A DNA stretch of 59,583 bases from Deltaproteobacteria bacterium (lineage in GTDB: Bacteria > Myxococcota_A > Polyangia > DRWM01 > JAAZOP01): the NCBI GenBank assembly GCA_016218765.1, contig JACRCZ010000133.1, positions 1-59,583 of the forward strand. The letters run 5' to 3'. A program made the translations under genes and the position numbers. The notes beneath the pieces are model-generated. The model made no database searches. It worked only from the letters and a program-made list of their open reading frames with translations, and was not told the DNA's origin. Shown here piece by piece: positions 44,658 to 53,290 of the stretch (position 1 is its first letter; every line of letters starts with the position of its first letter).

Positions 44658-46380
44658 CGCCCAGAACCTCCTCGGGACTGCGACCCCCCGTCGGCACCCG
44701 GGTCGCCGCGCAGGCACGGTACAACGGTTCCCGCTCGCGCGCGATGGCCTCCTCCTCCTCGACCCCGCCCCGATCCGTGAGCGGCGGCCGCCCCGAGCCC
44801 GCGATGCGGGCCGCACGCTCCGCCGGCGAGGCGTCCAGCCATGCCGCCGCACCCGAGCGCCGCAACCCCTCGCGAACCTCGGGGTCCAATACGCAACCCC
44901 CGCCCGTCGCGACGACCAGACCGCCCCGCGCCAGGAGCCCGAGCATCACCTCGCGCTCCAACTCGCGGAACCGGCGCTCCCCGCCCCGCGCGAAAATCTC
45001 CGCGACCGACTCCCCCGCCCGCCGCTCGACCTCCTCGTCCGCATCGACGAACTCGAGCCCCACCTTCGCCGCCAGCAACCGCCCCACCGTGGTCTTGCCC
45101 GAGCCACGAAGGCCGATGAGGTAGAAGGCGGTCGGCCGGCGGAAGCAATCCAGATCGCGCCAGAAGTCCGGGTAGGACTTCGAAACGCACTCGGGGTCGG
45201 CGATGCGCAGATGGGGCAGGCGCAAGGAAAGAAGGCCGAACGCCATCGCCATCCGATGGTCATGGTGCGGATCCAGGAAGGCCCCGGCCTGCACAGCAGG
45301 CTTCGCGGCCTCGCCCGCGCCTTCCGGCGCCAGGCCCGCAATCCGGAGCCCGTCCGGAAACTCCTCCACCACAATCCCCGCGGCCCGGAAACCCTCGGCC
45401 AACACCCGCAGCCGGTCGCTCTCCTTGATCCGCGCGTGCGCCACGTTGCGAATCTCCGTCGGACCAACCGCAAACGCCGCCGCGGCCGCCAGCGGCGCAA
45501 CCAGATCCGGACAGTCCCCCAGATCGAAACGATGCGGCCCCGGCCCGGCCAGACGCTCGAGAAAATCGACAATCACCCGATCGCCCTGCCCGGAGTCGCG
45601 ACGAAGGTTCGGTATCCGCACCTCCCGACCCGCGATGCGCGCCGCCGCCAGGATGAATGCCGCACTCGACCAGTCCCCCTCGACCTCGAACCGCTCGCAG
45701 CGCAACGCCCCGGGCTCCACCCGATACCCCTCCGGCCGCTCGTCCACACGCGCCCCGAACCGCCGCAACACGTCCACCGTCAGCGCCAAATAGGGCCGCG
45801 AAACCGCCGCGCCCCGGAGCCGCACCGCCAGCCCGCCGGGCAGCCGCGGCGCGACCAGCAGGAGCGCGCTCGCGAACTGGCTGCTGCGCGTGACGTCGAT
45901 CTCCACCTCGGTCGGCGCAGCCAGACGCCGCTCCAACGTCAACGGCGGAAAACCGGGCACGCCGCCCCAACGGACCGTGACCCCCAGCGACCCCAACGCG
46001 TCCGCAAGGTCGCCGATCGGTCGCCGCCGCATGTGCTCGTCGCCATCGAGCGACATCGGACCGTCGACCAGCAGCGACAACGCGGCCGTGAATCGGATCG
46101 TCGTGCCCGCATTGCCGCAGTAGAGAGGGGAGTGCGGGGAGTGGGGGGAGTGCGGGAAGTGCGGGAAGTGCGGGGAGGGAGGGGAGTGCGGGAAGTGCGG
46201 GGAGTGCGGGGAGTGCGGGGAGGAGAGGGCGCCGAGGGACCGGAGGGCGTCGCGAAGATACCGCGAGTCGTCGCAGTCCAGCGCACCCACCAGCTCCGTC
46301 GGCGTCTCGGCCAGCGCCGCCAGCATCAGCGCCCGCTGCGTGATGCTCTTCGAGCCGGGAACGACCACGACCGGCGTCAT
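44611..46380 (-). CDS. aroA-aroK: EPSP synthase-shikimate kinase fusion
   Basis: This 589-residue protein fuses AroA (about 1-415) to AroK (about 416-589). EPSP synthase residues are intact: K11 and R16 in PGSKSITQRALML, GNAGTTIRF, HMRRRPIGDLADAL, SSQFASALLL and VEGDWSSAAF. The CPDLVAP Asp, RIKESDRL and DHRMAMAFGLLSL also remain. Shikimate kinase has Walker A LIGLRGSGKTTVG, FVDADEEVERRAG, GERRFRELE and VATGGGCVLDPEVREGL with RPPLTDRGG. Residues 52-85 of AroA are replaced by a Pro-His-Ser/Phe repeat, where about 30 ordinary residues are expected. The ATG overlaps the aroB stop by four bases. One protein would phosphorylate shikimate and then attach the enolpyruvyl group. Confidence 0.93.
   Translation of the reverse strand: MTPVVVVPGSKSITQRALMLAALAETPTELVGALDCDDSRYLRDALRSLGALSSPHSPHSPHFPHSPPSPHFPHFPHSPHSPHSPLYCGNAGTTIRFTAALSLLVDGPMSLDGDEHMRRRPIGDLADALGSLGVTVRWGGVPGFPPLTLERRLAAPTEVEIDVTRSSQFASALLLVAPRLPGGLAVRLRGAAVSRPYLALTVDVLRRFGARVDERPEGYRVEPGALRCERFEVEGDWSSAAFILAAARIAGREVRIPNLRRDSGQGDRVIVDFLERLAGPGPHRFDLGDCPDLVAPLAAAAAFAVGPTEIRNVAHARIKESDRLRVLAEGFRAAGIVVEEFPDGLRIAGLAPEGAGEAAKPAVQAGAFLDPHHDHRMAMAFGLLSLRLPHLRIADPECVSKSYPDFWRDLDCFRRPTAFYLIGLRGSGKTTVGRLLAAKVGLEFVDADEEVERRAGESVAEIFARGGERRFRELEREVMLGLLARGGLVVATGGGCVLDPEVREGLRRSGAAAWLDASPAERAARIAGSGRPPLTDRGGVEEEEAIAREREPLYRACAATRVPTGGRSPEEVLGDVERFWRDPAGRDVR
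46127..46225 (+). repeat. 9-bp tandem repeat inside the aroA domain
   Basis: About eleven imperfect 9-bp units (GGGGAGTGC or GGGAAGTGC on the plus strand) encode 33 residues of Pro-His-Ser/Phe on the minus strand. Several units are identical to the GGGAAGTGC unit in aspS (25,259-25,303), in the same plus-strand orientation. The repeat precedes the GNAGTT catalytic segment. Confidence 0.92.
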
Positions 46381-47435
46381 GACGAACGACCGTCCCACGC
46401 CCGGCGCAGCTCGGCCAGAGAGACCGGAACGGTCCACCCGCCGCGGGCGCGGACCGCAGTGCCCAGCGCCCGAGGCAGCGCCACGTGGATCGCGCCGGCC
46501 CGGTTCTTCTTGTCGACCGAGAGGTACGGGACCAGACGGGAGAACGGGCCCCGATGAGCCGTGGGCAGCCGCAGGCGCACCAGCAGCCCGACGAGACGGT
46601 CGCGCTCGGCCGCCGGAAAGACGCCGCGCGCCGCCGCGACGTCCGCCTCCACCACCATTCCCGCCGCGACGGCAAGCCCGTGCGGCACGCGGTGCCCCGA
46701 CGCCGCCTCGATGGCGTGACCCACCGTGTGGCCGAAGTTGAGCACCGCGCGCACCCCCCGCTCGTACGGGTCGCGCCGGACGACGCCGAGCTTCACGCGC
46801 AACGCGGCCTCGAGCAGGCCGGGGCCCGGCGCGTGCGGCTCCCGCATCCGCGCCGCCGCCCGCTCCAGCCCCGCGAACAGCCCCGCGTCCCCGAGCACCG
46901 CGTGCTTAACCAGCTCCGCCAGCCCGCACCGCCACTCCACCGGCGGCAGCGTCCGCAGGAAACGGGGGTCGATGAGGACCGCGGCCGGGAAATGGAAGGC
47001 GCCCACCAGGTTCTTCCCCGCAGGCACGTCGACACCCGTCTTCCCCCCCACCGCGGCGTCGATCTGCGCCAGGAGCGTCGTCGGAAGGTAGAGCGACGGG
47101 ACCCCGCGCAGGTAGGTGGCGGCGACGAAACCCGCCAGGTCCAACGCGACGCCGCCGCCAAGCGCCACGACGCACGTGTCGCGGCCGAGCCGCGCGCGCA
47201 ACAGCCCGTCCTCCAGCACCGCCTTGGTCTCCCGCGTCTTCGAACGCTCGCCGGGGGGGAAAGAGAAGACCCGCACGACGCCCGTACAACGGGCCAGCCG
47301 CCGCAGCACGGCGCCGCCGTGAAGCCGGAGCACCCGGCGGTCCGCGATCACCGCCGCCGCACGCCACTCGGGACGCCAGAGGCGGGGGAGGGCGCCGAGA
47401 GCGCCACGGGCGACGACCAGCGCGTGCGGTGCCAC
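46377..47435 (-). CDS. aroB: 3-dehydroquinate synthase
   Basis: This 352-residue NAD- and zinc-dependent enzyme makes 3-dehydroquinate from DAHP. Present are the NAD-binding VALGGGVALDLAGFVAATYL, YLPTTLLAQIDAAVGGKTGVD, and the metal ligands in AELVKHAVL (Glu), NFGHTVGHAIE (His) and GHRVPHGLAVAAGM (His). The start is GTG at 47435 with GAGGGA upstream, two bases after the stop of the NtrC-type regulator gene. This places aroB on the same message as the regulator. It overlaps aroA-aroK by four bases. The N-terminus is slightly short but complete. Confidence 0.94.
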   Translation of the reverse strand: MAPHALVVARGALGALPRLWRPEWRAAAVIADRRVLRLHGGAVLRRLARCTGVVRVFSFPPGERSKTRETKAVLEDGLLRARLGRDTCVVALGGGVALDLAGFVAATYLRGVPSLYLPTTLLAQIDAAVGGKTGVDVPAGKNLVGAFHFPAAVLIDPRFLRTLPPVEWRCGLAELVKHAVLGDAGLFAGLERAAARMREPHAPGPGLLEAALRVKLGVVRRDPYERGVRAVLNFGHTVGHAIEAASGHRVPHGLAVAAGMVVEADVAAARGVFPAAERDRLVGLLVRLRLPTAHRGPFSRLVPYLSVDKKNRAGAIHVALPRALGTAVRARGGWTVPVSLAELRRAWDGRSS

Positions 47436-47437
47436 GC

Positions 47438-48868
47438 CTATCCCTCGCTGCCGCGGTCCTCGTCCGTGCGGATGCCGAACTTCTCCAGCCGCCGCAGGAG
47501 CTGGAAACGGCTGATGCCCAGCAGCCGGGCGGCCTCCGTCTTCACGCCGCGGGCGCGCCCCAGCGCCTCCTGGATCATCCGGCGCTCGAGACTCTCCAGC
47601 GTGTCGACCCCGGGGACGAAATCGACCGGGACGCCGTTCGGCGGCGTGCGCCGCTCCGGACCCGCCACCGGACGCCGCACCATCCGCTCCGGCAGATGCC
47701 GCACCTCGATCCGCCCCGTCTCGGCGATGATCACCGCCCGCTCGATCGCGTTCTTCAGCTCCCGCACGTTGCCGGGATAGTCGTACGACAGGAGGGCCTG
47801 CTTCGTCTCCACAGGCAGGGGCTCGACCGTCTTCCCGAGCTGCTGGGCGTAGAAGCCGAGGAAATGCTCCGCCAGGAGCAGCACGTCCTCGCCCCGCTCG
47901 CGCAACGGTGGCAGGTGCACCGGGAAGACGGACAGACGCTCGTACAGGTCGAACCGGAACGTGCCCTGACGCACCTGCTGCAACAGGTCGCGATTCGTCG
48001 CGGCCACGATGCGCGCACGGACCTGGCACAGCTTGCTGGAGCCCAGCCGCTGGAACGTCCGGTTCTCCAGCACGCGCAAGAGCTTGCCCTGCAACGCCGG
48101 ATCCATGTCGCCGATCTCGTCCAGGAACACCGTCCCGCCCGCCGCCGCCTCCAGATGCCCCTCCGTCGAACGCTCGGCCCCCGTGAACGAGCCCTTCTCG
48201 TGGCCGAACAACAGGCTCTCCACCAGGTTCGCCGGAAGCGCCACGCAGTCGACCGTCACCAGCGGGCTGCCGGGCCTGGTGGACAGCCGGTGCAGATGCT
48301 GGACCGCCACCTCCTTGCCGGCACCGCTCTCGCCCACCAGGAGGACCGTCGTGTCGGCCGAAGCCGCGACCTGCTCCAGCATGCGGACGACGTTGACGAC
48401 GCCCGGCGAACGTCCCAGGAGTCCGTCCCGCTTGTGCTCCTGCAGGTCCGTCAGGTCGCGCCGCACCGCCTCGCGCCGGCGCACCTCCAGCACCCGCTCC
48501 ACGATCCGCGCCGTCGTCGCCTCCTTGACGATGTAGTCCTCCGCACCCTGCCGCATCGCCTGCACCGCGGAAGGGATCGTCTGGTACGCCGTCATCACCA
48601 CCACCGCGCAGTCGGGCTGCCGCGCCAGGAGCTTGGGGATGATGCGGATGCCGTCGTCGTCCGGAAGCTTGTGGTCCAGCAGGATCACCTGGTACTCGCC
48701 CGTCGCCGCCCGCTCCAGCGCCTCCGCGGCCGTGTACGCGACGTCCGCCGCCACCTCTCGGCGGCCCAGCTCCCGCGCGACCGCGCGCGCGAAAAGCTGC
48801 TCGTCGTCGACCACCAGCGCCCGGAACGCGGCGCCCTGCTCCCGGGACTGCGGCTGTACCTGATTCAT
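47438..48868 (-). CDS. NtrC-family sigma-54 response regulator
   Basis: This 476-residue protein has three domains. The receiver (about 15-130) has acidic D21-D22, phospho-acceptor D65 in ILLDHKLPDD and Lys in YIVKEA. The AAA+ domain (about 150-390) has Walker A GESGAGKEV, the sigma-54 contact loop GSFTGA (Ser instead of the usual Ala) and Walker B GTVFLDEIGDMD. A Fis-type helix-turn-helix (about 435-470) reads TEAARLLGISRFQLLRRLEKFG. It would activate sigma-54 promoters when phosphorylated by the kinase encoded just upstream (4-base overlap). Target genes are unknown; being linked to hpn and aro genes makes those candidates. Confidence 0.93.
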   Translation of the reverse strand: MNQVQPQSREQGAAFRALVVDDEQLFARAVARELGRREVAADVAYTAAEALERAATGEYQVILLDHKLPDDDGIRIIPKLLARQPDCAVVVMTAYQTIPSAVQAMRQGAEDYIVKEATTARIVERVLEVRRREAVRRDLTDLQEHKRDGLLGRSPGVVNVVRMLEQVAASADTTVLLVGESGAGKEVAVQHLHRLSTRPGSPLVTVDCVALPANLVESLLFGHEKGSFTGAERSTEGHLEAAAGGTVFLDEIGDMDPALQGKLLRVLENRTFQRLGSSKLCQVRARIVAATNRDLLQQVRQGTFRFDLYERLSVFPVHLPPLRERGEDVLLLAEHFLGFYAQQLGKTVEPLPVETKQALLSYDYPGNVRELKNAIERAVIIAETGRIEVRHLPERMVRRPVAGPERRTPPNGVPVDFVPGVDTLESLERRMIQEALGRARGVKTEAARLLGISRFQLLRRLEKFGIRTDEDRGSEG

Positions 48869-50874
48869 CGCGGACTCCTGGGGAAGACCACGGCCGCTCG
48901 ACAGCCGCCCTCCTCCCGGTTCTGCAAGTACATCGTGCCCGAATGGGCCTGCACGATGCGATGGCACACCGCCAGCCCCAGACCCGAGCCGTTCTCCTTC
49001 GTCGTGAAGAACGGCTGCAGACACTGCTCGCTCGTGACCGAAAGACCCGGACCGTCGTCGTCGATGTACACCGTCGCGTCGCGGTCCGTCAGCGCCCCGT
49101 GACACACGATGCGTCCCCGCTCGCCCGTGGCCTCGACCGCGTTGAGCAGCAGGTTGAAGAAGACGTGCCGCAGACCGTCCGAGTCCGCCAGCGCGTCGGC
49201 GTCCGGCGGCAAGCGCACCTCCAGCGAACGACGCCCCACCTTGCCCGTGCGACGCAACAGCTCCGACGACTCCTCCAGCACCCGCGCCAGATCCACCCGC
49301 GCCACCAGCGTGTCCTGCCGCACGGCCAGCGAAAGATAGTCCTTGAGCAGCATGTCCAGCCGCACGATCTCCCGCGAGACGTCCCCCAGGATGCGGCCCG
49401 CCTCCACGTCGCTCCCCAGCTCGTCGACCACGCTCTCCAACGTCGCCCCGATCGCCACCAGCGGATTCCGGATCTCGTGCGCCAGTTGCGCCGCCATCTC
49501 CCCCATCGTCGCCAGCCGCTCGCGACGCAGGATGCTGTCCGTCGTCGCGTCCGTCTCCGGCCGCGGACGGATGAGCAGCAGGAAACCCGCGGCACGCCCG
49601 CTGCGGTCGGCCAGCAGCACCGCCTCCACCCGCGCCGGCACGATGCCCCCACCCGCACGACGGATCGCCGTCATCTCCTCGCCGTAGCTGCCCGTCATGC
49701 GCTGGAGCTGCTGCGAGAGCAGCCGCTGGATGTCGTGCGGGTCGTGGAACACCGTCCCCACCGACTGGCCGTGAATCTCCGTCGCCGCGCACCCGAAGAG
49801 CGCCTCGGCCGCACGATTGCACGACGTGATCCGGAAGTCGTTGTCCAGGAACAACGACGGCGCCGCCTCGCCCAACGCGAACTGCTGCAGCACGTTCTCG
49901 AGCGAAGCGTCCGCCGCCCGCCGCGGCTCCCACACCCGCGCCAGCGCCAGACGCCGCCCGTCGATCGTCAGCGGCACCAGCTCCGCCCACACCCGGCGAC
50001 CCCCAAGACCCCCCGAACCCGACGAACCCACGTCCACCGGCGCACACGTCCGCGCCGGCGCATCCCCACGCAACAACGCGGCCGCACGCGTCCGGATCTC
50101 CCCCAGCGACTCCTCCAGGACCCGCTCGCCCGCGTCCCCGACCCCCCCGTGCGCCCCCCCGCCCGAAGAACGCGTCACCACCCCGCCGTCGTTGTCCAGA
50201 AGCAGATAGACCGGCTCCCCAGCCTCCTGCAGGCCGCCGGCCTCGCTCAACAGGAGCTCCCCCTCCGCTCGAAGGTTGTTCTCCACGATCGAACCGATGC
50301 GGCTCGCATACCGGATCCCCAGCTCGCGCTGCTGCCGACTGTACGGCGCATCGCCCTCCCGCTCGAAAATGATCACCCCGAACCGCCGACTGCGACTCGT
50401 CACCGGCACGCACATGAAACGATGCCGCCCGATCAACGTGTCGAGCTGACGGAGAATCTCCACCGGAAACGCAGACCCGGCAAGCTGCTCCACCGTCTGC
50501 GCCTCGCGCAACGTACCGCGACGCCAGACGTCGAAAACCAGACTGTCCTCCGCCGCCTCCCGCGGAATCCGAATCCCACTCACCTGCGAACCGAAAATCC
50601 CCTCGACCTCCTGGATCGGCGTCCCCTCCCCCTGTACCCCAATCACCAGCCGTACCGTGCGAGTCCGCTCGCCCAGGAAGATCAACGTCGCCGTACCACA
50701 ACCCAGGATCTTGGCCGCCCCACGCAGGATAGGTTCCAGTAGTTCCCCGAGGTTGCTGCCCGTCGACGGCATCAGGGGTACACTACTGCTGGACGAAGCC
50801 GGCGCCAAGTCGTCTCCACGAGTTTGTGCGAAACCGCACGGATTCGGCGTCTCCTCGAACTCCCGTCTGCCCAT
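48865..50874 (-). CDS. Sensor histidine kinase (GAF-PAS-HisKA-HATPase)
   Basis: This cytoplasmic kinase of about 669 residues has no transmembrane helix. It has an N-terminal GAF domain (about 45-240), a PAS domain (about 330-430, SLFLDNDFRITSCNRAAEALFG), a dimerisation H-box with the phosphorylated His near 465 (AHEIRNPLVAIG) and a HATPase domain. The HATPase motifs are FFNLLLNAVEAT, DDGPGL and GSGLGLAVCHRIV. The GAF/PAS input suggests sensing of an internal ligand or redox state. The ATG at 50874 has GGAG upstream; an ATG at 50772 is also in frame. It is the cognate partner of the NtrC regulator next to it and follows hpnD by 66 bases. Confidence 0.9.
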   Translation of the reverse strand: MGRREFEETPNPCGFAQTRGDDLAPASSSSSVPLMPSTGSNLGELLEPILRGAAKILGCGTATLIFLGERTRTVRLVIGVQGEGTPIQEVEGIFGSQVSGIRIPREAAEDSLVFDVWRRGTLREAQTVEQLAGSAFPVEILRQLDTLIGRHRFMCVPVTSRSRRFGVIIFEREGDAPYSRQQRELGIRYASRIGSIVENNLRAEGELLLSEAGGLQEAGEPVYLLLDNDGGVVTRSSGGGAHGGVGDAGERVLEESLGEIRTRAAALLRGDAPARTCAPVDVGSSGSGGLGGRRVWAELVPLTIDGRRLALARVWEPRRAADASLENVLQQFALGEAAPSLFLDNDFRITSCNRAAEALFGCAATEIHGQSVGTVFHDPHDIQRLLSQQLQRMTGSYGEEMTAIRRAGGGIVPARVEAVLLADRSGRAAGFLLLIRPRPETDATTDSILRRERLATMGEMAAQLAHEIRNPLVAIGATLESVVDELGSDVEAGRILGDVSREIVRLDMLLKDYLSLAVRQDTLVARVDLARVLEESSELLRRTGKVGRRSLEVRLPPDADALADSDGLRHVFFNLLLNAVEATGERGRIVCHGALTDRDATVYIDDDGPGLSVTSEQCLQPFFTTKENGSGLGLAVCHRIVQAHSGTMYLQNREEGGCRAAVVFPRSPR

Positions 50875-50940
50875 GCCCCTACTCCACGGCCGGCCGCACG
50901 GCGGCGGCCAGGCCGGCAAGGCCGCCGCCACCGCCGACTC

Positions 50941-51795
50941 TCATGCGGTGAACGTCCTCGGATCGAGGCGATGGCGCAGCGCAATCGCGACCCGCTCCAG
51001 CACCGGCACCGCGACCCGACGCTCCAACACCGGCAGCCCCTCCGCCTCGATCCGCTCGAGCAGCCGCCGGTAGGTCGCGCGCAGCGCCTCCGCGAAGAAC
51101 AGCCTCGGACGCAGGTCCGGCGGCAGCGCGGCCCCGGCCAGCTCGTCGTAGTCCGCCGCGCGCCGCGCCTGGAAGCGCAACAAACCCTCGACCTCCGGCG
51201 TGCGCAATCGGAACAGAATGTCGCGCTCCCCGACCCCGAACACCCGCAGATCCTCCAGCGGCAGGTAGATGCGCCCCAGACGCGAGTCCTCGCCCACGTC
51301 CCGCAACACGTTCGTGAGCTGCACCGCCACCCCCGTCAGCTCGGCGTACGTCTCGGCCCGCGCCGCCTCCGCTCCCGCCAGCACCCGCACGCAGACCAGA
51401 CCCACCGCCGAGGCCACCCGGTAGCAGTAGTCGTAGAGCAGCTCGAACGTCTCGAATCGGATCGGACGCAGGTCGGTCTCGACCCCGTCCAGGATGAGGT
51501 GCAGGTGCCGGCGCTCGATCCCGAATCGCTCCGCAGCCCAGGCCAGACAGACCGCCACCGGCTCGCCCGCCCCCGCCCCCTCCAGCCGATCGATCCGCCG
51601 GCGCCAAGCGCCGATCCGGCGGGCCGCCTCGGCCGGATCCGACGACTCGTCGACGTCGTCATCGACCGCGCGACAGAAGGCGTAGAACGCCGTCAGCGCG
51701 TCGCGCTGCTCCGCCGGCAGCACGCGGAAAGCCGTCGCGAAGCTCGATCCCGAACGAGCCAGGATCTCGCGGCAGCGCGCCAACGCTTCCCTCAT
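50941..51795 (-). CDS. hpnD: Squalene/phytoene synthase family protein, presqualene diphosphate synthase-like
   Basis: This 284-residue protein resembles HpnD, which condenses two farnesyl diphosphates to presqualene diphosphate. Both Asp-rich motifs are intact: YAFCRAVDDDVDES and LTNVLRDVGEDSRLGRIYLP. The PAEQRDALTAFYAF and VGLVCVRVLAG segments also fit. The ATG overlaps the hpnC stop by four bases and has GGGAG seven bases upstream. With HpnC (next gene) and an HpnE not seen here, it would make squalene for hopanoids. A carotenoid role is the alternative, since no squalene-hopene cyclase lies in the window. Confidence 0.88.
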   Translation of the reverse strand: MREALARCREILARSGSSFATAFRVLPAEQRDALTAFYAFCRAVDDDVDESSDPAEAARRIGAWRRRIDRLEGAGAGEPVAVCLAWAAERFGIERRHLHLILDGVETDLRPIRFETFELLYDYCYRVASAVGLVCVRVLAGAEAARAETYAELTGVAVQLTNVLRDVGEDSRLGRIYLPLEDLRVFGVGERDILFRLRTPEVEGLLRFQARRAADYDELAGAALPPDLRPRLFFAEALRATYRRLLERIEAEGLPVLERRVAVPVLERVAIALRHRLDPRTFTA

Positions 51796-52742
51796 CCGCC
51801 CACTCCCAACCCGTGCCGGGCCGCCGCCCAGCCCCACGCCGCGCCGCCTCGCACGCCCAGCACCGGACGCTCCCGGAACACCCGTGTCCCCGCCGCGCGC
51901 GTCATCGCCAGCACGCCGCGCCCACCCAGCCAGACCGCGCCCAGATACGGACCGCCGGGCCAGCCCGCACGGGGCACCAGCGGCCACCCCTCACGGAACA
52001 GCCCCTCCGCCCGCTCCACCTCGCACCGGAGCAGCGACCCCATCGCCGGCGTCGCCCGCCGCTCGAGCACGTCGCGCAGCGGGACCCCGAAACGGTCCAG
52101 ATCCTCCAGCGGCAGGTAGAGCCGGTCGCGCGGAATGTCCACCGAGAGGTTCAGCCAGAAGCGCGTGAGCTGCAACGCCGTGCAGAGGCGGTCCGACCAC
52201 GCGCGGCGCCGCGCGTCGTCGATGCCCAGGATGCGCAACACCAGCCGCCCGACGGGATCCGCCGAGCGGCGACAGTAGTCCAGCACGTCGCCGAACGTCT
52301 CGTAGCGGCCCACCCGCGCGTCCTGCCGGAACGCGGACAGGAGGTCGCGGAACGGCTCCGGCGGCAGCCCCAACTCGTGCGCGGAAGCGCGCAGCGCCAC
52401 GAACACCGGATGCGACGCCTCCCCCGCGAAACAACGTTCCAAGGCGCCTTCCCAGGCGTCCAGCAGCGCCTCGCGCCGCCCCGCGAACACAGGCTCGTCC
52501 GCGAAGTCGTCGGCCAGCCGCACGAACGCGTGGACCGCCGCCAGCGCCTCCCGCTGCGCCCGGGAAAGAAGACCCAGGAAGATCGGGGTAAGCTCGTCGC
52601 GGCCCCTCGCCACCGCTGCGCAGTACCGCCGCGCCGCCGCAAGGTCCATCGGCGGACCGGGCCCCAGCAACGGACCGCTCGTCCAAGGCGCCGTGCCCCC
52701 CGTTTCGCGGGCATCGGTGTGGGCGTGGGCACGGCTGCTCAT
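51792..52742 (-). CDS. hpnC: Squalene/phytoene synthase family protein, hydroxysqualene synthase-like
   Basis: This 316-residue member of the same family is paired with hpnD. The first Asp-rich motif is intact (HAFVRLADDFADEP). In the second (FWLNLSVDIPRDRLYLP) the first Asp is replaced by Asn-Leu, while the last Asp remains. HpnC converts presqualene diphosphate to hydroxysqualene, so reduced diphosphate-binding demands are conceivable. The N-terminal 30 residues and the Gly/Arg-rich C-terminus (about 265-316) are variable. It leads the minus-strand run hpnC-hpnD-kinase-regulator-aroB. Confidence 0.85.
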   Translation of the reverse strand: MSSRAHAHTDARETGGTAPWTSGPLLGPGPPMDLAAARRYCAAVARGRDELTPIFLGLLSRAQREALAAVHAFVRLADDFADEPVFAGRREALLDAWEGALERCFAGEASHPVFVALRASAHELGLPPEPFRDLLSAFRQDARVGRYETFGDVLDYCRRSADPVGRLVLRILGIDDARRRAWSDRLCTALQLTRFWLNLSVDIPRDRLYLPLEDLDRFGVPLRDVLERRATPAMGSLLRCEVERAEGLFREGWPLVPRAGWPGGPYLGAVWLGGRGVLAMTRAAGTRVFRERPVLGVRGGAAWGWAAARHGLGVGG

Positions 52743-53290
52743 GGCGACCCGGTGGCGAGGCAGGATCCGTGCCGGGGCCGGAATGTGCCGCGGAAGCGCC
52801 GGCAGTGCATGAAGCGCGGTGGAAGTTCGGGACGATGCGAGAACGCCGGGCTGGCCATCCACTTGAGCGGAGCGGCTCCGGGGCGTGCGCGGCCAGGAAA
52901 CAGGCAACGGGAGACCGGCGACCGGCAACGGGCGATGATCATTGCCGGTTGCCGGTTGCCTGTGGCCGGTTGCCTGTTGCAGCCGTTCGGGCGAAGTCTG
53001 GCCGCAACCGGGCGCCGCCGCCGGCCGACCCGTGGACCATCCCCAGGTGGGGGTTCGCACGGAACGTGCGCGACCGCACGACCCCCGGCGGGGGAGGGCG
53101 CCCGGGGTCGGCGTGCGGTGTCGCTCTCTCCGTGCGATTCGTGGACAAGGACGGCGTAGAGACGCGCCAATTCGCGCGGACTCGCACGCCCGAGCCCGCC
53201 GGACCCCGGCCGCCCACCACGATCCCCGACTTGGCTCGCCTCTTGCCTCTGCGGGCGGCGATCGCCTGGGGGAGGCGAGGGGAGCAGAGC
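52743..53290. other. Divergent intergenic region between hpnC and the DAHP synthase gene
   Basis: This 548-bp region holds the second copy of the 66-bp hairpin repeat and the flanking inverted arms that enlarge it (52,899-52,986). Promoters for both the hpnC run and the aroF operon must lie here. Past the repeat I see no conserved small gene, and the sequence shows only short, atypical reading frames. Confidence 0.6.
52899..52986 (+). repeat. Hairpin repeat, copy B, with extended inverted arms
   Basis: Positions 52,921-52,986 match copy A (14,850-14,915) at 64 of 66 bases. Here the left side extends: AACAGGCAAC (52,899-52,908) is the exact reverse complement of GTTGCCTGTT (52,969-52,978). 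GGCGACCGGCAA also pairs with TTGCCGGTTGCC at 11 of 12. The whole can fold as a long imperfect hairpin with a loop around TGATGATCA-like sequence. Confidence 0.88.
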
